Positions 30,897 to 42,000 of a DNA stretch of 64,000 nt are shown one piece after another. The stretch is from the NCBI RefSeq assembly GCF_026262505.1, contig NC_067208.1, forward strand, positions 1,178,001 to 1,242,000, given 5' to 3'. Below the pieces are notes generated by a model. The model was not told where the DNA came from. It did not search any database and saw nothing but the letters and a program-made list of their open reading frames with translations. The DNA is from Trichomonas vaginalis G3 (Eukaryota; Parabasalia; Trichomonadida; Trichomonadidae). Every line of letters begins with the position of its first letter. Positions within the stretch are counted from its first letter, which is position 1. A program made the position numbers and the translations under genes.

Positions 30897-33086
30897 ATGA
30901 ATACAAACCTTCCTCATCTTGTTTATGACAATATGAAAGTGCAACAACTAAGTGACATAACACTTCCAGAAAGCCTTCAACCTTATGAAGACGCTGCAAC
31001 ATTTATTTGGAGCCAACTTGATGAAGAAACAGAAATAAAATTAATTGAATTGATTGATAACAAAAAAGTTTCATTGGATTTCGTATTAAAAACGATTTAT
31101 CGTGCAAGCACAAAGAATCCAAAGCATGTGAATCTCCTTTCAGATCTTTATTCCAAGATTTCCATTAGATATGATTCACCAATTATTTGGACACCTCCTT
31201 TAGTTCCACCAGAAAACAGATCTAAAAAAATATATGAAGATGATCAATTATTCAACCTAGTTGCCTATGATAGACTTGAAGAATTCAAAGAGTTTATTTC
31301 AAAATCTCCTTTTGATGTCAATCAGACAAACATCGATTTATCACTCATCGAATGTGCATGCAAATATGGATCTGTTGATATCTTTAGATACTTATTGATG
31401 AATGGAGGCAAAATAGATGATACTCTTCCTAAGTATGCTGTTGAAGGAGGTTCTTCTGAAATCATTTCTCTCCTTAGACAAAAAGATTGTAAATTTGGTG
31501 ACTGTATAAGAATCGCTGTTATCAATCATCATAACGACATTGTTGATTGGATCATCACTCATTATGATTTCACTGCTTTAACAGTTGCAGAATGCTTGAT
31601 GTGATGCAATTTCACAGCTGCAATTTTCTTCATTGAAAATGGTTTTGATGCCAATCAAATTTTCTGGTCAAGATATAAAACATTCAATGAAACTAATCCA
31701 ATCATGTGTGCTGTTGACTTATGCTCTATCGAATTAGTTAAGTACTTGGCTGAAAATGGTGGTGATGTTAATTTCACATTTGTTCTTTTTGCAATTTATG
31801 GAAAATTTGTAGAAATTCTTTTTAAAACTCATTATCCAGTTCATTATTTTTATTCATGGAGTTCTATTTTGAATTCATTATGTTCATTATTCCAAACTCA
31901 TTGGATTCAACTTCTTTTTCATAGAATTCTTTTTATTTATTCATAAGAAATGCGCTCTTATTGTTGCTATCCAGAACAAGTACCTTGATATTGTTAAATA
32001 TCTCATTGATAAAGGTGCTGACGCTGATATTATGTTAATTTTACTTCTTTTTCATCAGATTCAATTTTAATTTCTTGTATTCTTTATAATTGTTAATGAT
32101 ATTTTCATTCTCATCATGGAATTCTTTATAAATCTCATTTTATTCTTTATATTTCCATGAAATTCTAAATATTCTCTCATACAATTCAATTTTAATATTC
32201 ATAACAGTTCATTATCGATTGCAGTTGAAAATCGTTCAATGGATATCGTAAAAGTCCTTGTTGAACATGGTGTCGATGTTAATGCAGTCTTAATTCTTTG
32301 AATTTTTATGGAATTCAAATTAATTTTATCATTTTAATCAATAATTCATCAGGTTCATCTTAATTGAATAACATTCATGTTGTATTCACCTAATTCATTC
32401 TAAAATCATTTCATTCGTTATAATTTTAAGATATTCTATTTCTAATTTATGAAGGAATTCTTTATTTTATTGTAATATTCTTTATCAAATCATTATATTC
32501 ACTTTGTGTAAATGGAATTCATTTTATTTAGAAGGAATTCACATTATTTTAATGCAATTCAATATTATTTTATGAAAAATGTCCTTTATCTATTGCAATT
32601 GAAAACGGATCAATAGATATTGCACAATATCTTATTGAACATGGAGCAGATGTAAATATCATTCTAATTCTTCATTAATTTTTAGAAATCTTTCATTATA
32701 TCATGAATTCTTTAAAATCCAATTACATTCAATTTATATTTATGAAATTCATTTTAAGCATAAAGTATTCATTATCTAATAATGACATTTTATATCAAAT
32801 CATTTAATTTATTTTTATTCCATGGCGTTTTATATTTCCTTAAGGAATTCTACCTGAGATCATTATATTCTTTTATTTCAAATGAGATTTACCTTTGATT
32901 TTTAAATGCCCTCTTTCAATGGCAATTGATAAGAATTCATTAGAATTAGTTAAACTTCTTGTTGAAAACGGAGCAAATGTTAATAACTACTTCGTTCTTC
33001 TTTTCTTTACAACATTCTTCATTTCTAAATTGGATTCATTTCTTATTCAAAGAATTTTTTATTGCATTCATGGAGTTCATTATTAA
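30897..33086 (+). pseudogene. Ankyrin-repeat protein gene with spacer-separated repeats (broken)
   Basis: Start is the ATG at 30897 (MNTNLPHLVYDNMKV). The N-terminal non-ankyrin part of about 110 residues and the ENRSKKIYEDDQLFNLVAYDRLEEF start of the repeats fit trichomonad ankyrin proteins of the DUF3447 type. The frame meets an in-frame TGA at 31602-31604, then continues in the same frame to 31946. Further repeat units (for example LSIAIENGSIDIAQYLIEHG) are recognisable at about 31707, 31951, 32209, 32580 and 32907. Each is about 75 bp and is followed by 170-290 bp of AT-rich spacer dense in GAATTC. Spacers always begin after the GADVN position. No trichomonad intron consensus is seen, so I call a pseudogene. 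Protein-protein binding would be the role of an intact relative. Confidence 0.65.
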
Positions 33087-33129
33087 AAATCCAAAATCTT
33101 ATCATTTTGAATGATCGGAAATTTTTTTG

Positions 33130-33137
33130 TCACTTTT
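33130..33137 (+). promoter_or_regulatory. Putative initiator of the 1936-residue gene
   Basis: TCACTTTT matches the trichomonad initiator TCA-pyrimidine-T/A, 31 bases before the ATG at 33163. The same octamer precedes two other genes in this window. Confidence 0.4.
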
Positions 33138-33162
33138 ATTCAATAAGAATTCCTTACTTCAC

Positions 33163-36100
33163 ATGCTTTACTCGGCTGTTCAAGAAGCTGAATCCACTCT
33201 AGTGAACATGCTTGAAACAAATATAATCGTGCCGAGTAGGTATAAGATTTTGATTGACAATATCAAAAAATATATCAACTCATTTCCACAGTTATCAGCA
33301 ATATACAATATATGTGAATGCCCAAATCTTCAATTAAATCCGAAAACTAAGTTGGTTTTATATAATTACTTAAAAACAATGAATTATTCGATTCCTTTTG
33401 ACACCTATTCATTCATCGATGATCTCATTAAAGCACCAACTCTTTATCAGCAACTCGATATAATTCTCACAAGCTATACTTTTGATTTCTCTCCATTTGC
33501 TGAAGATACAGTATTAAACGAGTTTTATAAATTATTCGTTCGGCTACAGAACAACGGATACAAATTATCATTAACCTCGAACACTAGTCTTAGAAACGCA
33601 TTTTCATCTCGCGAAATAATTTTAATAATTAAAGAAAACGACATTTACGGCTATATTACTAAGGATACAAACAATAACCATTATCCAAAAACTGTCAGTC
33701 CAGTTCAATTTCTTAATGAAATCATGAATGAATTCAAAATTGAAGATTCACTTCAAAATTTAGTCAATGACACAACAAAACTACGATCCATGGATGACAA
33801 TGTTTATAATATCATTGCCTGGACTATATTTTACCAGAAACCTTTACCGAAACAACTTACAAATCCAATTTCTGATTTCATATCTAAAATTACGGAAGAA
33901 ATTCAATTTTTACATATGCACAATATCAAGTTTTTCATCGATGTGTTTAATATCGTCTATTCTACCTCAATTAAAGAAAAAACAACTGATTTAAATTATA
34001 TTATAAAATTAATTGAAAAAGATGATAGTTTATTAGAAGGATATGAGCATATTTCGAAATATTATGTCATACACATCATTAAATGGTACTTAGAATACAA
34101 AACAAGGATGCTTTATTCAATTGATTTTTTATATTTAGACAAAATCAATCCAGATTTATTTATTAAACCAAACATGATTAATAGCAGTGAATATAGTCCA
34201 TCTTATTTAATTGATATTGTTAATTATTCTTATGTCATGTATTTAATTGATAAATCAAAAGAAGGAAGAACAATTTATCTCTATGATTTGTTCCTTTTCG
34301 TTGATGGTTGTGATAAATACATTGAAGAAATCTTGAGAAATAATAGAGAAACTTATGATTTAATTCAAAGAAATGCAACTTTACAACTTTTGTCAAAAAT
34401 TTCAAGAAAATTTGACATTTTGACACCTGACAACTTTACAAAACTTATTAACAATCATAACAAAGAAATGTCTAATGTTTTGAAAGAATTATTGAGTAAT
34501 TTCCAAGCGAATTTAGAGATAAAAATTCCAAAAATTGATCCGAAATTGTTTTATGAATTTGTTGACAAACAATTTCCTTTTATTCGAAAGAATGACAGAT
34601 TACCAATCAAATTAACATCATGTACTGATTATTACGAGTTCCTTACAAGAGTATTGACTAGTGCTTTCATTCCTGATTTGCCTAAACTGAAGAAGTTTTG
34701 TAATGATTTGGATAACAATCAAAAAATTCCAAGATTTAATGTAAATTCAAAAGAAATTCAACAAATTTTGTCTCTTTATCTTCCTTATGAATTAATTGAT
34801 CAAAGCATCAGACAATTTGCATATTTGGATGGGACAAGAATTCCTTTTGCTTGTATTTTTATTAATTTCATCAATCCAAAACAAGAAAATCAAACAAAAC
34901 AAGAGAATTATCCAAAAGAAGATGAAATTACTTTTATCGAAGAAAAAATCCCTAAAAAACAACAAAAGAAACCAGAAATTCTTCAAAAACAACAAGAAGA
35001 AAAACTCGAAATCTCTAAAATGAAACAAGAAACAATTGAATTTGTTGAAGAAAAAATTAATAAAAATCTTCAAAAACATGATGAAATTTCTAAAAAACAA
35101 GAAAAAGAAAAGAATAAAATTTCTAAAAAGAAACAAGGAAATAATAAATTGAATGAAGAAAAAACTTCCAAAGTTCAAGAAAAAGTTAAGAATGAAGTTG
35201 TTGAAAAAAGTGAAATTTCTAAAAAGAAACAAGAAAATCTTGTAAAACCTGTGAATAATACATTGGCTGAAGAAAAAACTTCCAAAAATGAAATTGTTGA
35301 AGAAAAACTTTCTAAAAAACAACAGAAGAAACTAGAAAAACAAAAATTTGCTGTATATATTCCATCAAAAACAAACACAATTACAAACACAAATTCAAAT
35401 TCAATTACAAACACAAATTCGAGTTTAAATTCATCTGTTGATTTAAAGAAAGAATTTTCTGATTTGTTTGTTTCGTTTATGGATTATTTACCAAAAGTTT
35501 TAGAGAAAACTAGCATTGATATGAATCATGTACCATATGTCAAGGAAGAATTCTTTAATTTGATGAAAGATGTATCAAAACATTTGGTTTATGAAGGAGA
35601 AACAAAAGAATGTTCTTTACTTTTCGTTAAATCTGTTACATTGAAAGTTTTGAACAAATATTCAAGAAAATTCTTCGAATTCAAGAAAAGTAATGATTTC
35701 TTTTTGTTCCAGATAAAGAATCTTGATGAATATGATAAATACGAAATAACTAGAGGAACTCCAGAAGTTGTAACAATCAAATACTTATCAAATGCAACAA
35801 AATTACCAACTGTTTCATTTGATAAATTAAAATCTGTTTGTAACGAAATCATCAAAACACAGAAACCAATCGAAACTGAAACTCAAAATAAAAAGGATCA
35901 GAAAATGGATTTCAAACCATACATTGGAACAACAACTCCAAATTCAAATCCAAATCAAGAAAAACAAAATTATAAACCATATGTTCCAAACCAAGAAATT
36001 AAACAAAATAATGAAACAAATTCATCAAAACAATCCAATACTATATCTCAAGTTCCAAATCAATATCTTGTTTCTAATCAACAAACTTGCAAACCATATG

Positions 36101-38973
36101 TAGCAGCAAATCAAAGTAATGCAATAAATCAAGAAAACAAACAAATTACTTCATCAAATCAAAACTACAAATCATTTATTGGAACAAATCAACAGAATGA
36201 AACAAATCAATTAAATCAATCTTATAAACCATATATTGGATCATCTAATACTCCAACACAATCAATAAAACAAGATCCTACATCAGATGTATCCAATCAA
36301 TCTTATAAACTATATATTGGATCAAGTCAAATGAATGAAACAAATTCATCAAGTCAGAATTACGAACCAAATATTGGAACAAATACAATGAATCAAATGA
36401 ATGAAGCAAATACATTAAATCAAGTTTCAAATCAGAATTACAAGCCTTATGTTGGGACAAGTTCATCAAATGTTTCCAAACAAGAATTTAAACCATATGT
36501 TGGAAGTAATGTAAAATTGGAGATGAATCCAATTAATTTTGAAGTTTTGAATGATCATACACTTTTCATTACAGAAATCGAAGGAAAATTAGTTAGTAAT
36601 TTCAGTCAAATCATGATTAAATTCCCTGAATTTACATCATTCCAAGTTTCTCCATTGAACATCAAAATCAAAACAGATCTAAATAATTTAAACGTAAAAT
36701 TAGAAACACAATTCCAAATTTCTGTTTCTCAACAAAATAATTTCATTGTTTTAACAATACTTACACAGTTTTTACCAATAGGAACATCACAATTAAATGG
36801 AACATTGATTGTCAATAACAATATATTTCCTTTCCTTTTTATTTTGACGAAACTACAAGATTTTGTTTACATCCAAATCAAAGGAGAATCAATAATTCCT
36901 GATAGTCAACACAACTGTCCAAAACTAATCAAGAAACTAATTTTGTCTGAAACACCAATCAAAGTTGAAACATATAATTCTTTGTTCCAAAAAATTGAAC
37001 ACAAAATCATCAGTGGTTCAAATCAAAATTCAATAGTTTATGATGAAAAATCCAAAGAAAGTTTAGTTTTTCCAGAATCAAAACTTGATTTTATGACTGT
37101 TCATTTATCATTTTACCAATTGTATTCTAATTTTTTGATGGAATACGATGTTTTCAAACGCCCAATTTATTTCTATTATTATGATTTTTTGCAAAAGAAA
37201 TTTGTTACTCCTGATACTATTTTTGTTGGAAATCTTGGTTTCAGACATTATTTTTATATCAATACTTTCTTTGAAGATGATAAAGCTGATCTTCAAGTAG
37301 ACATTAATATCAAAAATGACAAAGATTTGTTGTTTATCAAGAATTTTTCAAGAAAAGATTATCTCTTTTATATTGATTTGTTGTTGAACAAATATACTAC
37401 GAAAACAGTAGAAATTGAATTTGTTTTATCTTCTAAATTAACGAAAACAGTTTTAAAGAGATATACTGTTAAAGCAGTTCCAGCAATTATATCATTTGAT
37501 ATCAAAGGAGACCAAGTATGCGCTAAATGGTCAGATGAAAGATTAAATGAAACAACAATACAATATTTTGTTGAGAAAACAAAGAAATGGTATATTTTTG
37601 CTGCGAACAAATATGTTCGTATTCCTGAATACAAGTTCATTGTTATTAGTCCTTATTGTTATAATTGGATATCATTTAGAGAAAAGAATATTGAAACATA
37701 TATTGATTTCAAGTTCAAAAACATTTTCCCTGATAATGTTACTAATTTTTGTTATTTCTGTATAACAAATGACAATAAATCTAAAGTTGTCATGCCATCG
37801 AATTATGACAAAAACACAACGAAAATTTTGGTTTCAAGATTATGTGACGAACCATATAATCCTAATGAAACTAGTGAATTATGGAATAATGTTTGGGTTC
37901 CTTTATCTGAAGACATAAGATATGTCAAAGAAATTCTTAATCTTCTTTCATTTGAAGATGTTTTTAATGCTGTTAAACATCTTTTGAATTTCATTCATCA
38001 CGCGAATCCAAGATTGAATGAAATGAAAACGAAGAATCAGATAATTGATTATGTTTTTGGTTTGTTTAAATCAAGGATTGAAGCTCTTGAAATGACAAAG
38101 TATCAATTGAGATTGCCAATGAAGATTGACTTTCTTTTCAAGACACAAGATTTCTTGGTTAAAGATTATATTGTTGATTACGAGCAAGTTCATGAATTTC
38201 AAAATAACTGTGAAGAAACAGAAATGAAATTCAGAACAAAACAAAAAGAATTTGTTAATTCAGATGTAAATGATAATGATACAGTTCAACTTTCATCGAC
38301 AACAATTGGAATCATGAAAGGAGACATCATAAAACCTGTTTCGCCTCGTTTTGAATTTAATTTTGGAAATTGCATCTATTCTTTAGAAAAAGATATTGAT
38401 TTACCAAATGAAACAAATTGGGAATATTTGACGACAATTTGTAAGAAGTTTTATTTTGTTTTGAATTCATTTTATCAAGAACATCGTAAAGAAAGAGTTC
38501 CGGATAATTTGAGACGAATTTATGGAGGATTAGAATTCGCAAGGAAATTACCAAATTGTCCTTTGAATTTCTCATTTTTCTTTGACCTTTTGAAGACTAA
38601 ATTTGGTGAAGGAAAAAGTAATGATGAAAATGAATTTTTTAACAAATTCATTGATTTACCTAAAGCTCCATTAGATCAAGCATCTCAAAACTATTATAAT
38701 CAAATCAACGTTAACCAGTTTAATTTCCAACAAAATCAATATCAACCAGCACGATTTGATTTTGGATTCAATCAACAAAACTATTCCTACCAACAACAAT
38801 TTTCACAACAACAATATCCCTCTCAGCAACAAAATCAATATAATCAACAAGGAAATTATCAACAACAAAGTCAATTTTCTCAGCAACAACAAGTTCAACA
38901 ACAACAGCAACAGAACCAAAACTACGAAGGAATGTTTGGATTCCCAAGTTCGGAAAATAATTTTTATATTTAG
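33163..38973 (+). CDS. Large Lys/Asn/Gln-rich protein with KPY(I/V)G repeats, 1936 aa, unknown role
   Basis: The frame opens at 33127 with TTG; the first ATG is at 33163 (MLYSAVQEAESTL), which I choose. TCACTTTT at 33130 fits an initiator 31 bases upstream. Residues 1-560 look globular and helical. Residues about 569-732 are Lys/Glu/Gln-rich with repeated EISKKKQ-type blocks, probably coiled coil. Residues about 917-1116 hold some nine degenerate repeats ending in KPYIG, KPYVG or similar, separated by Asn/Gln/Ser linkers. Residues 1117-1840 are again globular, strand-rich then helical. The last 90 are Gln/Asn/Tyr-rich and prion-like. No signal peptide or membrane segment. I recognise no known domain. 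Intact, intronless and long, so likely under selection; an assembly or scaffold role is a guess. Confidence 0.8.
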   Translation: MLYSAVQEAESTLVNMLETNIIVPSRYKILIDNIKKYINSFPQLSAIYNICECPNLQLNPKTKLVLYNYLKTMNYSIPFDTYSFIDDLIKAPTLYQQLDIILTSYTFDFSPFAEDTVLNEFYKLFVRLQNNGYKLSLTSNTSLRNAFSSREIILIIKENDIYGYITKDTNNNHYPKTVSPVQFLNEIMNEFKIEDSLQNLVNDTTKLRSMDDNVYNIIAWTIFYQKPLPKQLTNPISDFISKITEEIQFLHMHNIKFFIDVFNIVYSTSIKEKTTDLNYIIKLIEKDDSLLEGYEHISKYYVIHIIKWYLEYKTRMLYSIDFLYLDKINPDLFIKPNMINSSEYSPSYLIDIVNYSYVMYLIDKSKEGRTIYLYDLFLFVDGCDKYIEEILRNNRETYDLIQRNATLQLLSKISRKFDILTPDNFTKLINNHNKEMSNVLKELLSNFQANLEIKIPKIDPKLFYEFVDKQFPFIRKNDRLPIKLTSCTDYYEFLTRVLTSAFIPDLPKLKKFCNDLDNNQKIPRFNVNSKEIQQILSLYLPYELIDQSIRQFAYLDGTRIPFACIFINFINPKQENQTKQENYPKEDEITFIEEKIPKKQQKKPEILQKQQEEKLEISKMKQETIEFVEEKINKNLQKHDEISKKQEKEKNKISKKKQGNNKLNEEKTSKVQEKVKNEVVEKSEISKKKQENLVKPVNNTLAEEKTSKNEIVEEKLSKKQQKKLEKQKFAVYIPSKTNTITNTNSNSITNTNSSLNSSVDLKKEFSDLFVSFMDYLPKVLEKTSIDMNHVPYVKEEFFNLMKDVSKHLVYEGETKECSLLFVKSVTLKVLNKYSRKFFEFKKSNDFFLFQIKNLDEYDKYEITRGTPEVVTIKYLSNATKLPTVSFDKLKSVCNEIIKTQKPIETETQNKKDQKMDFKPYIGTTTPNSNPNQEKQNYKPYVPNQEIKQNNETNSSKQSNTISQVPNQYLVSNQQTCKPYVAANQSNAINQENKQITSSNQNYKSFIGTNQQNETNQLNQSYKPYIGSSNTPTQSIKQDPTSDVSNQSYKLYIGSSQMNETNSSSQNYEPNIGTNTMNQMNEANTLNQVSNQNYKPYVGTSSSNVSKQEFKPYVGSNVKLEMNPINFEVLNDHTLFITEIEGKLVSNFSQIMIKFPEFTSFQVSPLNIKIKTDLNNLNVKLETQFQISVSQQNNFIVLTILTQFLPIGTSQLNGTLIVNNNIFPFLFILTKLQDFVYIQIKGESIIPDSQHNCPKLIKKLILSETPIKVETYNSLFQKIEHKIISGSNQNSIVYDEKSKESLVFPESKLDFMTVHLSFYQLYSNFLMEYDVFKRPIYFYYYDFLQKKFVTPDTIFVGNLGFRHYFYINTFFEDDKADLQVDINIKNDKDLLFIKNFSRKDYLFYIDLLLNKYTTKTVEIEFVLSSKLTKTVLKRYTVKAVPAIISFDIKGDQVCAKWSDERLNETTIQYFVEKTKKWYIFAANKYVRIPEYKFIVISPYCYNWISFREKNIETYIDFKFKNIFPDNVTNFCYFCITNDNKSKVVMPSNYDKNTTKILVSRLCDEPYNPNETSELWNNVWVPLSEDIRYVKEILNLLSFEDVFNAVKHLLNFIHHANPRLNEMKTKNQIIDYVFGLFKSRIEALEMTKYQLRLPMKIDFLFKTQDFLVKDYIVDYEQVHEFQNNCEETEMKFRTKQKEFVNSDVNDNDTVQLSSTTIGIMKGDIIKPVSPRFEFNFGNCIYSLEKDIDLPNETNWEYLTTICKKFYFVLNSFYQEHRKERVPDNLRRIYGGLEFARKLPNCPLNFSFFFDLLKTKFGEGKSNDENEFFNKFIDLPKAPLDQASQNYYNQINVNQFNFQQNQYQPARFDFGFNQQNYSYQQQFSQQQYPSQQQNQYNQQGNYQQQSQFSQQQQVQQQQQQNQNYEGMFGFPSSENNFYI

Positions 38974-39292
38974 AATAAAGTATATTATATATTTTTATTA
39001 TAATTATTTCTATCTTTTTCCCCTAAAAAGAGAAAATTTAAATGGTTTTTCTTTAAAGTATATTGATCTGAACTGAATCATATATATACTTGGTTGACTC
39101 AGCTTTCAAAATATGATCATTTGACCCAAAAATGATCTTTTCTAGATATAACTTTTATTTATCTCTAATTATTTTATGATAATGATAGATGCATCTACGC
39201 AAGAATTAATCTATTATCAATGATAATGCTGCTGTTCAGCCCCTCAATAGTAAAAGTTTCAAGACATCTCTCATAAGGAACGTTTTATTATA
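38974..39292. other. Convergent intergenic spacer
   Basis: About 320 bp between the stop of the 1936-residue gene and the minus-strand gene. AATAAAGT directly follows the stop and may be part of the 3' signal. No gene or clear repeat. Confidence 0.5.
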
Positions 39293-40396
39293 TCAATATA
39301 ACAAATGATTCACCAATGATGTCATTTCTACAAAAGTGAAATTGATTTTGTTTTTAATGTTCATATCCTGATTATTGAATAATAAAGGATATAAATCACA
39401 AAGAGATCCGTAATAATAATTGATATGGATATAATTGGACGTCTTATTATTATTTTCTGTAGCAATTGCACTATTATTATTAGATGTGAAGTTATCATAG
39501 AACGAATTTTTAATAGTGATCTGAGAAAATTCGTCGTGAAGATATAAATATTTCCCTTTTCCAGGATCTCCTAATATTGAACATCTATTTAATGTCAATT
39601 CACCTCTTATATTTATAATTCCATAATCAAATTTCTCTTGAAAATTCTTCAAAATATTACAATATTCAATTAGATATTTATATGCATGATCTAGAGAAAT
39701 TATTCTTGATTCTGAAGCATTATTGCTCTCAATTGTAGTATAATTGAATTTCTCGAAATTTGGAGAAGCGACCGATAATGCAGTATCCATGTAAGCAACA
39801 TTTTTACTCATATTTGTAGATGAAAACTTGACCCTGCCATAAAAATTATAGAAAAGGTTTGATACTCTTGAAACACCACAATTGCATGCAGAACTTTCAT
39901 CCACATAATTTAAACGATCTGTTGATTCTTCTTTCAACCAGCAACTTGAGTGATGTCCATAAAAATAGGCATGACATTTCATGGAACAAAATCTATGTTG
40001 GACAATAGAGCAATCACAATTGTCAGTGCTCACATTTCCAAAAGCCGAACTGCAATTATCAAAGAAACATTCAGAATGCATAATTTTTTTATATTCAATT
40101 TTTTCTAAATAAATTATAGAATCAGTATAATCCTGAAACATGCAATGGAATATGAATAACTCATCATTTGAAAGAGAAAAATTCGGATTCATCAGATTAT
40201 GCACAGCATTTGAGCAATCCCCTTCAAAATATATGTTCCAGGCATCATTTGGGGCATTATCATTATGGATTATACGTAAAATGCTGATTTTATCCGATTG
40301 TAAAAACAAATGGGCAAATAAAAATTTTGTCACTTTTTCGGATTCATAAAATAATGTAATCGAGGTCGTTTTCAATTGTTGAACTACAAGATTCAA
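39293..40396 (-). pseudogene. Beta-helix-type surface protein gene, incomplete
   Basis: A 367-codon frame, but it opens with TTG and its first in-frame ATG is 68 codons later. Three codons upstream is an in-frame stop. A different frame just upstream reads MNCHFESCSS, which suits the start of such proteins, so a frameshift near the 5' end is likely. The sequence has the family pattern: ECFFDNCSSAFGNVS, FCSMKCHAYFYGHHSSC, CSILGDPGKG, TIKNSFYDNFTSNNN. No signal peptide or C-terminal membrane segment is seen. It is related in style, not in close sequence, to the copies at 1-3395. A decayed relative lies at about 50985-51185. Confidence 0.5.
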
Positions 40397-41789
40397 AGTG
40401 ACAATTCATACAGTAATATTTTAATTTTCTGGTTATTACTTGATTTTCACTATTTACTTTAAAAATTTGTTTTTATTTTGATTATAACGCAAAAGGCAGC
40501 AGCACATTTATAAGTGATAAATTTTGATTCAAATGGTCTTGAATGGAAGAAAGCTATGACACTCATCCAATATTCAGTAAATAAATACATACCCCTCTTC
40601 TTCTAAGTGGGTGTTTAACATTTATCCATATTTTGCTTTTGGTGTTGTTTTGTTCAATAAAACATTAAATTCAAAAAAAATAGGAGATATGAAGATTATA
40701 TAGTAGGCTTGCTATAACTCTTTCATTCCTAAAAATCTTCAATATATTCATGAAAATCTTAATCATTGATTAGAATGATTATTACCAGTCAGATAACGAG
40801 ATTATGACATCCTTATTCAATTAACTAATTCACATTTTGTTTATCTTGAAAATTTTGATTAATTGCAATTCGTTTTCTATGAGTTTGAAATTATGAGGCT
40901 GATTCACTAATTTGAAGTCTCATTATGAGCCAAAGATGATTCATCTTAGTAAATTGTGTTAAATTGATTTAAGATATATCTCGAAATGAATGATAGTCTG
41001 ATTATCCTTTAAAATTCACGATAATCTTCAAAACAAGCTTCTTGGAAATATTTTCCTAAATATTATGAAGTATTTACATTACACGTGATAGTGTTATCAT
41101 GTTTGTATGAACGAATAATAAATGAATTTATGAATCCAAAAACAATCTTTATTTAAAAGATGGACAATAATCATGATAATCAATAGTTTTTTTTTCAAAT
41201 AAATAGCACTAAATATATTCTTTTCAGGATGTCGTGATTTCATTTAAATGTTTTGTGGGGAGGGTGAATTTTGATAACTTTAGTGGTAAATTTTGATAAA
41301 ACTCTTTGTCTCCTATTGATTTCCTATTTAACATAAATATCTTAAATAAGTGAGTATATTTGAAGCTTTAAATTTTACTATAAAAATTCAAATATAAAAA
41401 TGTAAAATAATATCTATAATTTTTTCCGAGATATTATTTGTGTGAATTTACCACTAGAGCCCACATGAATTGGCCTATTGAAGCATACAGAATATTTAAC
41501 TATAAAATTCAATAAGAATTGATGAAATTACTATATTATTCATATAATGTCTTTGTCGAGTATAGAACATTAAAAAATATAATTGAGTGTCATTTTAAAA
41601 TGAAATTTTGATTTTACTTTAAATACAAAGTAAATAAAGATGATGTTACAAAACTATTCTGATCATGTATGTATTGAGTAAATAAGTTACATCTTATAAA
41701 GTATTCAATTATGGACATGAGAGTTTGTGAAGAGAATTGTGTCAAATTCTTAAAAAAATGCATTCAACTTTAAAACATATAAATGATGT
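40397..41789. other. Intergenic DNA, no gene seen
   Basis: About 1.4 kb of AT-rich DNA between the surface-type gene and a hairpin repeat. No credible frame or RNA gene. Confidence 0.5.
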
Positions 41790-41890
41790 CTCATAATATG
41801 AAATTCACGAGCCGTATTGTGAGCTTTACAAAATTTGCAAGACAAATCTTGTTTCGCTCACAATCTGACTTGTGAATTTCATATTATGAG
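41790..41890. repeat. 101-bp hairpin repeat, MITE-like
   Basis: The first 35 bases (CTCATAATATGAAATTCAC..., ending GTGAGC) are repeated as an inverted copy in the last 35 bases, with four mismatches, around a loop of about 31 bases. The outer 19 bases of each arm pair perfectly. No clear target duplication was found. It lies 110 bp from the left end of the MULE and shares the CATAATATG motif with its ends, so it may be a relic of a related short element. Confidence 0.6.
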
Positions 41891-41991
41891 CCAAATTGAA
41901 AACTGTTTCTCACTCCATTCAATTTTTCTGTTTCTTTCAATTTTTGTGACAGAAAATAATCGTTCATTGATTGAAACAAGACATCTGACTT

Positions 41992-42000
41992 ATTCTGTAA
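41992..42000. repeat. Left target duplication ATTCTGTAA of the MULE
   Basis: Exact match to 49130-49138, directly outside the left inverted repeat. Confidence 0.85.

Noticed and set aside
31780-33000. Spacers in the ankyrin gene as ordinary introns
   Set aside because: No GTATGT-type 5' site or ACTAACACACAG-type branch/3' site of trichomonad introns is present.
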